From Azophilus sp965220835 (GTDB lineage: Bacteria; Pseudomonadota; Gammaproteobacteria; Pseudomonadales; Azotimanducaceae): a DNA stretch of 64,000 bases. A program made the position numbers and the translations under genes. The stretch covers positions 3,038,001 through 3,102,000 of the forward strand of contig OZ244842.1 in NCBI GenBank assembly GCA_965220835.1, in the 5' to 3' direction. The notes under the pieces are model-generated. The model was given only the letters and a program-made list of their open reading frames with translations, was not told the origin of the DNA and did not search any database. Position 1 is the stretch's first letter, and each line of letters begins with the position of its first letter. Below are positions 26,501 to 34,102 of the stretch, piece by piece.

Positions 26501-29017
26501 TTCCGGGTTTCTGAGGGTGGAGAGATCGCCCAGCGGCTCTTCCAGCAGCATGGCCCGCAGCGTCCTGCGCATGTACTTGCCGGAACGGGTTTCCGGGAAC
26601 GCCGGAACCACGAGAAAGTCCGACGGCGCCGCGGTGGCGCCCTTTTCGGCGCGCACCAGTTGCCCCAACCGGGACAGGTCGTCATCGGTGAGCTTCTTGC
26701 CGGGCGCCGGCACCAGGAAGGCGACGGGCGTTTCACCCTTCTCTTCGTGGGGCGCGCCGACGACCAACGCATTGCCCAACGGCGAGTCCTTGCGCAGGAT
26801 TTTGTCGCGCAGCAAGGCGCCCTCGATCTCCTCGGTGCCGATGCGATGCCCGGACACGTTGATGACGTCGTCTGAGCGGCCGTGCAGGGTGAAGCCGCCG
26901 TCTTCGTGGGAGCGGGCGTAGTCGCCTTGCGTGTAGGCCAAGCCGCCTTCCCAGCGGCTGAAGTAGGTGTCTTGGAAGCGGCCCAGATCGCCGCGCCAGC
27001 TCGGCGTGCCCAGACGGTCCGCATCCCCCCAGACGGTGCGCGCCAGGTAGGGATAGGGCTGGGTGATGACCAGTTCGCCCTTTTCCCCGGTCGCTGCGGG
27101 CCGCCATGCCAGGTTGCGGCCCTCGTCGCCGGACCCGGTGGCGATGCGCACTTCGGCCTGTATCCAGGGCAGGGGCCAGGTCTTGGCGTCGGCATCCAGC
27201 GGTTTGTAGCCGCCCCATGGGCAGGAGAACACCATGCCGCCGTGTTCGGTGGCCCAGTAGGAGTTGATGTAGTGCCCGCAGATCCGGTCCATGGCGAACT
27301 TCTGCACCGCCGGGGATACCGGTTCGGCGCAAAAGGTTCCCACGCGCAACGACGACATGTCGTGCGTGGCCATGTCGCCGGTGCTGGCGGGGTCGGTCAT
27401 CACGGCCTTGAGGAAGGTTGAGCCGGCCTTGAACACGGTGGCCCCGAAGCGCTCGATGATGGATGCGAAGCGCCCGGCGTGGGGAAACAGCGGCGAACCT
27501 TCCGCGATGATGGTGGTCATGCCCAGCGACAGCGGAGCGGCCAGCAAATAGGCTTGGCCGGTGATCCAGCCTGGGTCGGCGATCACATAGATGCGGTCGT
27601 CTTCCTTGGCGCCGAACACGGTCCGCAAGGTGTGGGTGACGCCGGCCAGCCAGCCGCCGTGCGTGTGCACCACGCCTTTCGGCTTGCCGGTGGATCCAGA
27701 CGTGTAAATGATGAACAGGGGCCAGTCCGCATCCACCGGCACGGCCGCGTTGCCGGCGTTGAGCGCACGCCAATAGGCGACGTCGTCCAGCCCGCGTAGA
27801 GCCTCCAGGCTATCGACGCCCGCCTTTTGCAGCACCCGCTCTGTGGCTTCAGCCACAAGGGCCTCCGACCAACGGTCCCGCACCTGTTCCACAACCTCTT
27901 GGCCGGTGTAGCGAACCACGATCACAGCCTCCACCGCATGGCCGCAGGCCGCCAGGCGCTTGGCGACGGCGGTGCGCAATTCCGCGGCGCTTTCCGGAGG
28001 CAGGCTGGTTTCCCGCGCCAGCGCCACGCCCAGTTCACGCATCAAATCGCTGCGCTCAATGGAGATCTCACCGGCCAGGGCATTCTCCACATGGGCTTGC
28101 AGCCGCTCGGCCAAGTCATCCGGCGCAATGCTTGCCAACGTGTCTCTCAACCCCTCCAACGCGGCGGCGAGAGGCACGTAATTGTCCAGCGCGGCGTCGG
28201 TGTAAGCTTCCTTGTAAGGCACGGTTTCCGCATTGCGGTAGCCGCCGTCGGCAGTCACGATCACCTTGGCGCCGGCGTCCTGGATGCGGTCGGACAGGGT
28301 CTTGGCGGAGAACCCGCCGAAAACCGGCGTGTAAACAATGCCCAGCCGCTTGGCCGCCAACGTGTAGAAGACTTGTTCGGGAATGTTGGGCAAGTTGAAG
28401 GCGACCCGGTCGCCTTTGCCGAGGCCGAGTGAGGAGAGCACTTCGGCCCGGACGACCGCTTCGAGCAGCAGGGTGCGGTAGTCGATTTGCTGTTCCACCA
28501 CCGGGCCGCCTCGGCTGCCGTTCTTGGAGGGGTCCCAGCGGTCTCCTTCAAAGATGGCTGCGATGTGGTCGCCGCGGCCAGCCAGGACATGCCGGTCCAC
28601 TTCATTGAAGCAGGCGTTGGTCTGGGCGCCTTCAAACCAACGATAGAAGGGCGCGTCGGTGTCGTTCAGCGCGCGCCGCCAGGGTCGCCAGCCGGGGGAT
28701 TGATCCCCCTTGACCGCATCGCCGCCGCGCGCGCACACGCCGTCCCAAGCGTCCGTTGCGGGATTGCGGGTCAGCCAGGCCTGGCTGTCCGGGCAGTACC
28801 AGTGGATCTCCGCGGACGCAATCTCACCGTGAGCGGCACCCGGGTCGTCAATGAACCGCTGCCGCAAGGCGTCCTCCTCCCGTTGGGAGTCCACCAGCCC
28901 CCATCCGTTTTCGTTAACGCTGCTTGCGACCTGGTTTGGCTCAGCCACCGCTGTCTCCATGAAATTGATTGCAGTTGATTGGGTTTGCCCGGAGGCGCGA
29001 TTCTCGGAGTCAGGCAC
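23501..29017 (-). CDS. pcs: Trifunctional propionyl-CoA synthase (3-hydroxypropionate pathway)
   Basis: An 1838-residue fusion matching propionyl-CoA synthase of Chloroflexus (about 1820 aa). It converts 3-hydroxypropionate, CoA, ATP and NADPH to propionyl-CoA in an enclosed chamber. Domain 1 (about 50-850) is an acyl-CoA synthetase: YTSGSTGKPKGVVHTHGG near 438, VNVSGHRIGTEEIEG, and the acylated Lys in RSGKYMRRT near 814. Domain 2 (about 880-1200) is an enoyl-CoA hydratase: AAVNGPALGGGNELVLA near 971 and GQPEINLNLLPGYGGTQRLP. Domain 3 (about 1230-1838) is an acrylyl-CoA reductase of the medium-chain family (VEGAATGTGFDCLRYAL). All three active regions are complete. It is the first gene of the pcs-mcr unit. 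Confidence 0.95.
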   Translation of the reverse strand: MPDSENRASGQTQSTAINFMETAVAEPNQVASSVNENGWGLVDSQREEDALRQRFIDDPGAAHGEIASAEIHWYCPDSQAWLTRNPATDAWDGVCARGGDAVKGDQSPGWRPWRRALNDTDAPFYRWFEGAQTNACFNEVDRHVLAGRGDHIAAIFEGDRWDPSKNGSRGGPVVEQQIDYRTLLLEAVVRAEVLSSLGLGKGDRVAFNLPNIPEQVFYTLAAKRLGIVYTPVFGGFSAKTLSDRIQDAGAKVIVTADGGYRNAETVPYKEAYTDAALDNYVPLAAALEGLRDTLASIAPDDLAERLQAHVENALAGEISIERSDLMRELGVALARETSLPPESAAELRTAVAKRLAACGHAVEAVIVVRYTGQEVVEQVRDRWSEALVAEATERVLQKAGVDSLEALRGLDDVAYWRALNAGNAAVPVDADWPLFIIYTSGSTGKPKGVVHTHGGWLAGVTHTLRTVFGAKEDDRIYVIADPGWITGQAYLLAAPLSLGMTTIIAEGSPLFPHAGRFASIIERFGATVFKAGSTFLKAVMTDPASTGDMATHDMSSLRVGTFCAEPVSPAVQKFAMDRICGHYINSYWATEHGGMVFSCPWGGYKPLDADAKTWPLPWIQAEVRIATGSGDEGRNLAWRPAATGEKGELVITQPYPYLARTVWGDADRLGTPSWRGDLGRFQDTYFSRWEGGLAYTQGDYARSHEDGGFTLHGRSDDVINVSGHRIGTEEIEGALLRDKILRKDSPLGNALVVGAPHEEKGETPVAFLVPAPGKKLTDDDLSRLGQLVRAEKGATAAPSDFLVVPAFPETRSGKYMRRTLRAMLLEEPLGDLSTLRNPEAVEDIQRAVEQWRSFGQLSDARQMFQSRRYLRVEVHPLTPKHNVALLIVDSPPVNSLNERSLDEFTTVLQHLSQQSSVDAIVVTGARGVFVAGADIKQLLEVGEAGDLDSARTLPNAAHTAFSCLEDIGKPVIAAVNGPALGGGNELVLACAYVIADKHATFGQPEINLNLLPGYGGTQRLPRRLFHRSGERGLLTAVRMIVSGRAIDAEEAQAAGLADEVSGDGGHSPITVAMQRLREHFAGTGPLATAMQSRADYLAARAQSLPLAEDILERPQLAATFAQARAGGRSLAVERIVEAIGAGAGGGQAEGLRREAELFAQAVCDPDSGPVGIRAFLERRSAALPIKHCDVPPRAPEELRQELEASGRLLPLEASFFPGVTPVPEYQYGLGIDRDPATGEPAHGDPADVEQMLVFKTPRPGPNEALVYVLASEMNFNDIWAITGIPVSPFDARDADVQVTGSGGVGLIAELGEELVREGRLSQGDLVTIYSGQSELLSPDQGLDPMSADFRIQGYERNDGSHAQFLVAQGPQLHPKPSGLTIEEAGSFGLTLGTIHRALFTTLDIQPGRRLFVEGAATGTGFDCLRYALNSGLSAVGMVSSEERAARVREQGGQAVNRKDQRWADIFSPVPDDPAQQADWAAAGQELVDAVEELAGGPVDYVVSHAGERAFSRSFQLLGEGGALTFYGASSGYRLSFLGKPGASSPTEMFARARLRAGMNLLVIYGPGAQDGIVDPAAIEAIEAGCHLGANAAVLTDSSSQREFVNSLGFGAGLKGVVSLEEIQRRLGAEFDPPGPLAVMPDPFTESAAFKEAVRRFSDRTLKPIGSAIAPLLRNTLDRRGLPDVVFERAGRDGLALSTSLIKPNTGKVVYSEDLAGQRFSFYAPQVWMRQRRILMPTAEIRGTHLNTAREFTEMQERIAAGMIAVAPPVPTPMDGVAQAHQAMWENRHAGANYVAVHALPRAGLKTREELYRAWAIRNIQERGENIERVDTGSAGALR

Positions 29018-29115
29018 TTGATTTTCAAGTCAGTCGCCCGGCCACGCCAAGAATCAAGCGTTCCGGCGGCAGGAGGAGGACTGAGCGGGCAGCGTCGCTT
29101 CGGCTACTGCGCTGA

Positions 29116-29382
29116 CTACAAGTCCCGCAGAATGTCGGGCAGGTGCCGAGCACCATGCAATACACGAACAATCACTGGCGGGCTGGGATCCGGTGTGTAA
29201 ACCACAACATAGGGAAATCCCCTGATCGCCAGAAAGCGGATTGGAGGAGAAGCAATATTGGGCTTTAGCATTCCGATGCGCGGATGTTCCGCGACTGTGG
29301 TGGCTAGCCTGTCGAAGGCCGCTCGAAAAGCCCTTGCCGCGGTGGGATTCTCGTCTGCTATCCACTCGACGATGCCAAGCAC
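29116..29382 (-). CDS. ParE/RelE-family toxin
   Basis: An 88-residue RelE/ParE-fold toxin: VEWIADENPTAARAFRAAF helix pair, HPRIGML, and the end PVIVRVLHGARHLPDIL, the family's final strand and Arg/His. ParE toxins inhibit gyrase and RelE types cut mRNA. The ParD-like partner suggests ParE. GTG 29382 is the only standard start, but it omits the first strand. The codons upstream read LNRAGLSPAAEKD in frame, matching that strand, and start at a CTG (29419-29421) that overlaps the antitoxin stop. A non-standard start with coupling is therefore plausible. Confidence 0.8.
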   Translation of the reverse strand: MLGIVEWIADENPTAARAFRAAFDRLATTVAEHPRIGMLKPNIASPPIRFLAIRGFPYVVVYTPDPSPPVIVRVLHGARHLPDILRDL

Positions 29383-29417
29383 GTCTTTTTCGGCGGCGGG
29401 CGAGAGCCCCGCCCGGT

Positions 29418-29681
29418 TCAGCGCTCCGCGGCCTCGATCACGGCATCCATTCGCGCCAGGACGTCATCCGCGGTGCGCGTCCCTAGTTCACCAGCCTCTT
29501 CAAGCGTTGCCTTTACCATAGCGTCAAAGGCCCGTTTTCTGTCCTCCTGCTCCTTCAAAAGCCGCAAACCAGAGCGAACCACCTCGCTGACATTGCCGAA
29601 GTCGCCACTCTTCACGCATGCGCGCGCAAAGGACTCAAGCTCGGGCGTTAGACTCACATTCGTTCCCACGTCAGCTTCCAT
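29418..29681 (-). CDS. ParD-family antitoxin
   Basis: An 87-residue ribbon-helix-helix antitoxin. The N-terminus NVSLTPELESFARACVKSGDFGNVSEVVRSGLRLLKEQE is the canonical ParD DNA-binding domain, and the C-terminal tail wraps the toxin. The reading frame opens at 29759, but the normal start is ATG 29681 (MEADVGTNVSLT). It comes immediately before the toxin, the usual antitoxin-toxin order, and would autoregulate the pair. The module sits between pcs and a glycosyltransferase gene. Confidence 0.85.
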   Translation of the reverse strand: MEADVGTNVSLTPELESFARACVKSGDFGNVSEVVRSGLRLLKEQEDRKRAFDAMVKATLEEAGELGTRTADDVLARMDAVIEAAER

Positions 29682-29727
29682 GCCACTGTGGATGTCAAAT
29701 ATTGATACAACGCGACAGGTTCCGCAA

Positions 29728-31032
29728 TCACTGGGCAGGGGAGATGGGGTGTGTTTCAACCAAATCCTGTCGCAACGCCTGAATCCGCTGCGCCACGGCA
29801 GCGACGGAGAACTTCTGCTGGGCTCGCTCAGGGCCGTTGCCCGCGGGTGCTTCCAAGGCGGCTTGCATGGCGGCGGCGATGGCTTGGGGTTCGGAGCCTT
29901 CGAAATAGTGGCCGAGGTCCGCGAGGATGCAGAGTGGCCCCGGTTGGCGGGGGGCGATCACGGGAATGCCGGCCGCCATGGCTTCCAGCAGCACCATGCC
30001 GAAGGGTTCGTTGCTGGACGCCATCAGCAGGGCGTCGAAGGCCTTCATGAGTTCGGCCGCCAGAGGCGTGAAGCCGGTGAAGGTCACGGGCAGGTTCGCG
30101 CTGGCCAGTTGCAAGCGCTCGCGCAGGGCGCCATCGCCGACGAAGGCCAAGTGGGCGTCCCTCCTGCCAGTGCGTGCCAGGAACAGCCGGAACGCTTGCA
30201 AGGCCAATTCCGGGCGTTTTTTGTAGTGCAGGCGCCCGACCACGCCAAACACCAAGCCTTCTGGCGGCAGGCCGAGGGCGTGGCGGGCGGCCGAGCGGTC
30301 CAAGGGGTTCCAGGCATCCAGGTCCAAGGCGTTGGGCCAGAACAGGGCGCTGCCAGTGGCTTGCTTAAGCTCCTGGGCCACGCCGGGGGAAACGCCGGCA
30401 AAGATTACGTCGTGCCGGGAGAGACGCTGCGCCCAACGCCGCCGACGGCGCCTGAAGAAGCCGTACTCGTGGGCTATTGCGACCACGCGGGCAGCACTCT
30501 GCGTGCGGGCAGCTCCTACACCTCGGGCAGCTCCCGGCCCGCGGGCAGTTCCCAGCCCGCGAGCTGGCAGCAACCCGCGAGCTGGCAGCAGCTCGCGGAC
30601 AGCAAGCTGTCCGGTGGCCAAAAAGGCCTTGTAGGCTCGGTAACGATGGCAGAGCACGAGGCTGTTGCTGGTCTCCGGCAGAGACTGGCGCAACCGGGCG
30701 GCCAGGGTAGCCGTGTCTTTGAGATTTTCGCAGTTGAGGTAGCGTGGGTCCTCACCGCCAGGGAAGCCCAGGGCGCTGTCGTTCCGCGACCAAGCCCTCC
30801 TCTCTAGGTCGTGCTTCCCATGCAGTGACGAGCCGTCCTGCCGAGTGCGACGGGAGTTTCGCCCCAGCGAAACTCCATCGCGAACCAAAGGTTCGCGCGG
30901 GCTCAGGAAAAAGTCGGCACCGCCCAGCCCGAGGCTCGTCGCCGCCTTGCGGTAAACGCGGATGATGTCGAGGAAGGGCGGGCCGTCGTTGGGGCAGATC
31001 TGAATCAACTGATTGAAGGCACCTTCAGCCAC
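29728..31032 (-). CDS. Glycosyltransferase family 4 (WaaG-like) with two repeat insertions
   Basis: A 434-residue GT-B glycosyltransferase. The C-terminal donor domain is clear: VFGVVGRLHYKKRPELALQAF, VTFTGF, SSNEPFGMVLLEAMAAGIPVIA with the EX7E pair, and GHYFEG. An N-terminal acceptor domain (LVLCHRYRAYKA, VVAIAHEYGFFRRRR) is interrupted twice. A palindromic repeat is read through in frame at about residues 45-60. A six-fold hexapeptide repeat xARGxx lies at about 145-181. Both keep the frame open. It starts with GTG overlapping the carbamoyltransferase gene by 8 bases, so the two probably act on one cell-surface sugar. Whether the inserted protein still folds is unknown. Confidence 0.8.
   Translation of the reverse strand: MAEGAFNQLIQICPNDGPPFLDIIRVYRKAATSLGLGGADFFLSPREPLVRDGVSLGRNSRRTRQDGSSLHGKHDLERRAWSRNDSALGFPGGEDPRYLNCENLKDTATLAARLRQSLPETSNSLVLCHRYRAYKAFLATGQLAVRELLPARGLLPARGLGTARGPGAARGVGAARTQSAARVVAIAHEYGFFRRRRRRWAQRLSRHDVIFAGVSPGVAQELKQATGSALFWPNALDLDAWNPLDRSAARHALGLPPEGLVFGVVGRLHYKKRPELALQAFRLFLARTGRRDAHLAFVGDGALRERLQLASANLPVTFTGFTPLAAELMKAFDALLMASSNEPFGMVLLEAMAAGIPVIAPRQPGPLCILADLGHYFEGSEPQAIAAAMQAALEAPAGNGPERAQQKFSVAAVAQRIQALRQDLVETHPISPAQ
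30489..30596. repeat. 18-bp tandem repeat inside the glycosyltransferase gene
   Basis: Six 18-bp units start at 30489, 30507, 30525, 30543, 30561 and 30579. They translate on the minus strand as hexapeptides PARGLL, PARGLG, TARGPG, AARGVG, AARTQS and AARVVA. The unit length and xARGxx product match the array in the SirB1-family gene at 3983-4054. Confidence 0.8.
30853..30897. repeat. Composite palindromic repeat inside the glycosyltransferase reading frame
   Basis: GGAGTTTCGC-CCCA-GCGAAACTCC (30853-30876, perfect 10-bp arms) is followed by CGCGAACC-AAA-GGTTCGCG (30879-30897, perfect 8-bp arms). This is the same composite as at 36-75, but here it is translated in frame as residues about 45-60 of the glycosyltransferase. 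Confidence 0.8.
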
Positions 31033-32755
31033 GGCGTTTGGTCACCAGGAAATCCTCCATCACCAAGTACTGCAAGCCGGAGCCGAGGAACATGTCCAAG
31101 GCGTCCGCCGGTGAACAGACCATCGGTTCGCCGCGGCGGTTGAGCGAGGTGTTCAGCACCACGGCATTGCCCGTCAGCCGCTCCAAGGCTTCGAGCAACG
31201 CGTAGTAGCGAGGGTGGGCCTCGGATTCGACGATCTGCACCCGGGCGGTGCCGTCCTCATGCACCACCTCCGGGATGCGCGACTTCCAAGCTGCCGTCAC
31301 ATCAAAGGTGATGGTCATGAAGGGCGCCGGGTGGTGGCTGCCGATGACCTCCGGGGCCACCCGGTCGAGCACGCTGGGGCAGAACGGGCGCCAGCGCTCC
31401 CGGAACTTGATTTGCTCATTGATGCGGTCGGCCATTCCCGGAACGCTGGGGCAGCCGAGAATGCTGCGGGCGCCCAGGGCGCGGGGGCCGAACTCCATGC
31501 GGCCCTGAAACCAAGCCACCGGGTGCCCGGCGGCGATCAGCTGGGCGGCGTCGTTGGGCACGTCGTCCAAGGGGCGATAGGCCACCGAATCGGCGTTCGC
31601 GTCCAGCGTTGCCTGGCAGTCGTCGTTGCTGTACGCGGGGCCCAGAAAGACGTGGGTCATTCGGGACAGCCGCTCTCCCCGTTGCGCGGCGACGTAGGCA
31701 GCGGCGCCCAAGGAGGTGCCCGAATCCCCGGCGGCCGGCTGCACGAACAGCTCATCGACGTGCTCCAGCGCCACAATGCGCTGGTTGAGCTTGACGTTCA
31801 GCGCCCCGCCGCCCGCGAAGGCCAGCTTGCCGGTCTCCCGCAGCACGCCGCCCAAGTGGGCTTCGAGCAGCTTCAGGCACCAGTCCTCAAACAGCTGTTG
31901 CATGGCCGCGGCGTAGTGGATGTAGGGTTCATCAGCGGCGTCATCGCGCCGCCTTGGCCCGAGCCAGCCCACCAGCTTGGGGCTGAAGTAGTAGCCCACG
32001 CCGTTCTCCTTGTAGCGCCGCAGCCCCACCGTGTTGACGTAACGGGCGTTGACCTTGAAGCCGTCACCGCGCGGCTGGATGAGCCGGGAGAGGTCAAAGC
32101 GCTCCGGGTCGCCGTAGGGCGCCATGCCCATGACCTTGTATTCCCCGTCCAGCATCTCGAAGCCGAGGTACTCGGTCATCGCGCCGTAGACGCCACTCAA
32201 GGAGTCTGGATCGTAGAACTGCCGAATGCCGTGGATGCGCCCGTGCTCGCCGTAGCCGAAGAAGGTGGTGGCGTACTCGCCCTTGCCGTCCACCCCCATG
32301 ATGGCGGTCTTGTCCGTAAATCCACTGCAATGGTAGGCGCTGGCGGCATGGGCAAGATGATGCTCAACGGGCACGAACTCGGTCTTCGACCAGTCAATGC
32401 CGAGACGCTGCCCCGCCGCCATCACCCGGCGGCGATTGCGCCGAAAGCGGCGGTTGCCGTTGGCCAGCGCATCGAGCGCCCGGTCCGGCGCATACCAGTG
32501 CCGCCGGGCGTAGCGCCATCGCGCCGCGCAGGCGAGGCTGATGGGCGCGTAGGGAAACGCAACCACATCCACGTCCTTCGGGCCGAGGCCGGCCGCCGCC
32601 AAGCAATAGCGGGCCGACTCCACGGCCATGCGGTTCTTGGCGTGCTTGTCGCGCACGAAGCGCTCCTCCTCCGCCGCCGCCACCAACTCGCCGTCCACGA
32701 GCAGCGCCGCGGATGGGTCGTGGCCCAATGCGCCGGAGAGGCCGAGAACGATCAT
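31025..32755 (-). CDS. Carbamoyltransferase, NodU/CmcH family
   Basis: A 576-residue enzyme with the family layout. An N-terminal Kae1-like domain (MIVLGLSGALGHDPSAALLV, AAAEEERFVRDKH, metal-binding VEHHLAHAASAY, AFAGGGALNVKLNQ) is followed by a C-terminal YrdC-like carbamoyltransferase domain (GPRALGARSILGCP, LNTSLNRRGEPMV). Members transfer the carbamoyl group of carbamoyl phosphate to a sugar or antibiotic hydroxyl. The frame opens at 32899, but ATG 32755 is the conserved start. The next gene, overlapping by 8 bases, is a glycosyltransferase. A carbamoylated glycan or lipopolysaccharide sugar is therefore the likely product. Confidence 0.9.
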   Translation of the reverse strand: MIVLGLSGALGHDPSAALLVDGELVAAAEEERFVRDKHAKNRMAVESARYCLAAAGLGPKDVDVVAFPYAPISLACAARWRYARRHWYAPDRALDALANGNRRFRRNRRRVMAAGQRLGIDWSKTEFVPVEHHLAHAASAYHCSGFTDKTAIMGVDGKGEYATTFFGYGEHGRIHGIRQFYDPDSLSGVYGAMTEYLGFEMLDGEYKVMGMAPYGDPERFDLSRLIQPRGDGFKVNARYVNTVGLRRYKENGVGYYFSPKLVGWLGPRRRDDAADEPYIHYAAAMQQLFEDWCLKLLEAHLGGVLRETGKLAFAGGGALNVKLNQRIVALEHVDELFVQPAAGDSGTSLGAAAYVAAQRGERLSRMTHVFLGPAYSNDDCQATLDANADSVAYRPLDDVPNDAAQLIAAGHPVAWFQGRMEFGPRALGARSILGCPSVPGMADRINEQIKFRERWRPFCPSVLDRVAPEVIGSHHPAPFMTITFDVTAAWKSRIPEVVHEDGTARVQIVESEAHPRYYALLEALERLTGNAVVLNTSLNRRGEPMVCSPADALDMFLGSGLQYLVMEDFLVTKRRG

Positions 32756-33031
32756 GCGGGACCCGAAGCAAGACGAAGAGGGCCTACTATAGCCCTTTGC
32801 GCAGTCCGCCGAATCGAAGGTGAGCCAAAGCACGGAGACGGCCCACGGACCAACTGGTTTTCCGTTGGAGTTGCAAGAACAGGTGTGCGGTGGGGGCATC
32901 CGGCACCTTTAAGGCACGCCTATGTCCTCAAACTCCACCACAACGCGCCCGCCTGGCGTGCCGGATGCCTGCACCGCAAACCCGTTCGCCGCGTGCGTTC
33001 GACGCGCCTTTCGCCGAAGGCAGAGCCTTCG

Positions 33032-33040
33032 TGCTAAACT
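33032..33040 (+). promoter_or_regulatory. Extended -10 element before trxA
   Basis: TGC-TAAACT forms an extended -10 box, giving a transcript start near 33047 and a leader of about 53 bases for trxA. No convincing -35 is seen, which is acceptable for extended -10 promoters. Confidence 0.35.
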
Positions 33041-33099
33041 CCGTTCCCTGTTCCGGCCCCCGGCCATCACCAAACAACCAACCACTGGAGAATCAACGC

Positions 33100-33456
33100 A
33101 TGAGCGAGAACATCGTTCACACGACCGACGCTGACTTCGAAACCGACGTGCTGCAATCCGACAAGCCCGTGCTGGTGGACTACTGGGCGGAGTGGTGCGG
33201 CCCCTGCAAGATGATCGCGCCCATCCTCGACGAAGTGGCCAACGACTACAGCGACCGGGTGAAGATCTGCAAGCTGGACATAGACTCCAACCAGCAAACC
33301 CCTGCCAAGTACGGCATTCGCGGCATCCCCACCCTGATGCTGTTCAACGGCGGTGAAGTGGAAGCCACCAAGGTCGGCGTGCTCAGCAAGTCCGCCTTGG
33401 AAGCCTTCCTGGATAGCAACATCCAATCCCAAGGCGCCAATCAACAAGCGGGATGA
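33100..33456 (+). CDS. trxA: Thioredoxin 1
   Basis: A 118-residue thioredoxin. The redox centre WCGPCK lies at residues 32-37, the buried Asp in VLVDYWAEW, and the cis-Pro in RGIPTLMLF. It is the general cytoplasmic disulfide reductase for ribonucleotide reductase and others. The frame runs upstream to 32890, but ATG 33100 after CTGGAG gives the normal N-terminus. The last codons (QQAG) come from the start of a 178-bp repeat that follows. rho is downstream, as in E. coli, but 646 bases away. Confidence 0.97.
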   Translation: MSENIVHTTDADFETDVLQSDKPVLVDYWAEWCGPCKMIAPILDEVANDYSDRVKICKLDIDSNQQTPAKYGIRGIPTLMLFNGGEVEATKVGVLSKSALEAFLDSNIQSQGANQQAG

Positions 33457-33755
33457 TCGCGCCCCACCCGGGATGATCCTGCCCCGTCAATGACCCATCA
33501 TCGCGCCATGCAGGTTCAGCAACGCATCGCAGACCATCCCGGCCAAAGGGCGCGGAGTTTCGCGCCAGCGAAACGCCATTGGAACTTTGGCCCGATGGGT
33601 CAAACAGCCCTAGAACGGCCGCCAAGCGGGATGATGCGGCCCCCTGCGGGATGATCCTGCCCCGTCAATGACCCATCATCGCGCCATGCAGGTTCAGCAA
33701 CGCATCGCAGACCGTTCCGGCCAAAGGGCGCGGAGTTTCGCGCCAGCGAAACTCC
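33446..33755. repeat. 178-bp-period tandem duplication with embedded palindromes
   Basis: The segments 33446-33577 and 33624-33755 are nearly identical and offset by exactly 178 bases. Each carries two GGGATGAT...CCCC boxes, a stretch CAGGTTCAGCAACGCATCGC, and the palindrome GGAGTTTCGC-GCCA-GCGAAAC(T/G)CC (33554-33577, 33732-33755). Each palindrome is wrapped by GGCCAAAG/CTTTGGCC. The second copy ends in a perfect 13-bp-arm hairpin at 33759-33788. The first unit begins inside trxA. Confidence 0.85.
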
Positions 33756-34102
33756 AAACGAACTTTGGCCCCCAAGGGCCAAAGTTCGCCTTGACGTTGC
33801 CAAACAAAGCACTAAACTGCCTAGCGGGTGGAGGTTAACAGCAATACTCCACCCGGCCGTTTCCAGCCCCCAGCATTCCAATCCAGCCTACCGGCAACAA
33901 AATTCACGGGCCACGAAATGGCAAGCCAAGGCGCCGACTGAACCCATCTTCGAATGCAGCCGGTGCCTGACCTAATACAATCGGAGACGTCCTCCTCAAT
34001 TCAATCCTCGCCGCGGCCGCGCAACTAACGCCCCAGCACCCCCCTAAGGCAATAGGCCGCGAGGCGGCAACACCCCAACCTGTTTGAGAAAGAACCCACT
34101 CT
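33457..34102 (+). other. trxA-rho intergenic region with possible rho promoter
   Basis: No gene is seen in these 646 bases. The first half is the repeat duplication. In the second half TACAAT at 33976-33981 is a good -10, placing a start near 33988 and leaving a leader of about 115 bases before rho. Rho genes usually have a long autoregulated leader, so that leader may have the same role. No clear -35 was found. Confidence 0.35.

Noticed and set aside
30489..30596. CRISPR array
   Set aside because: Units are 18 bp head to tail without spacers and are translated in frame.
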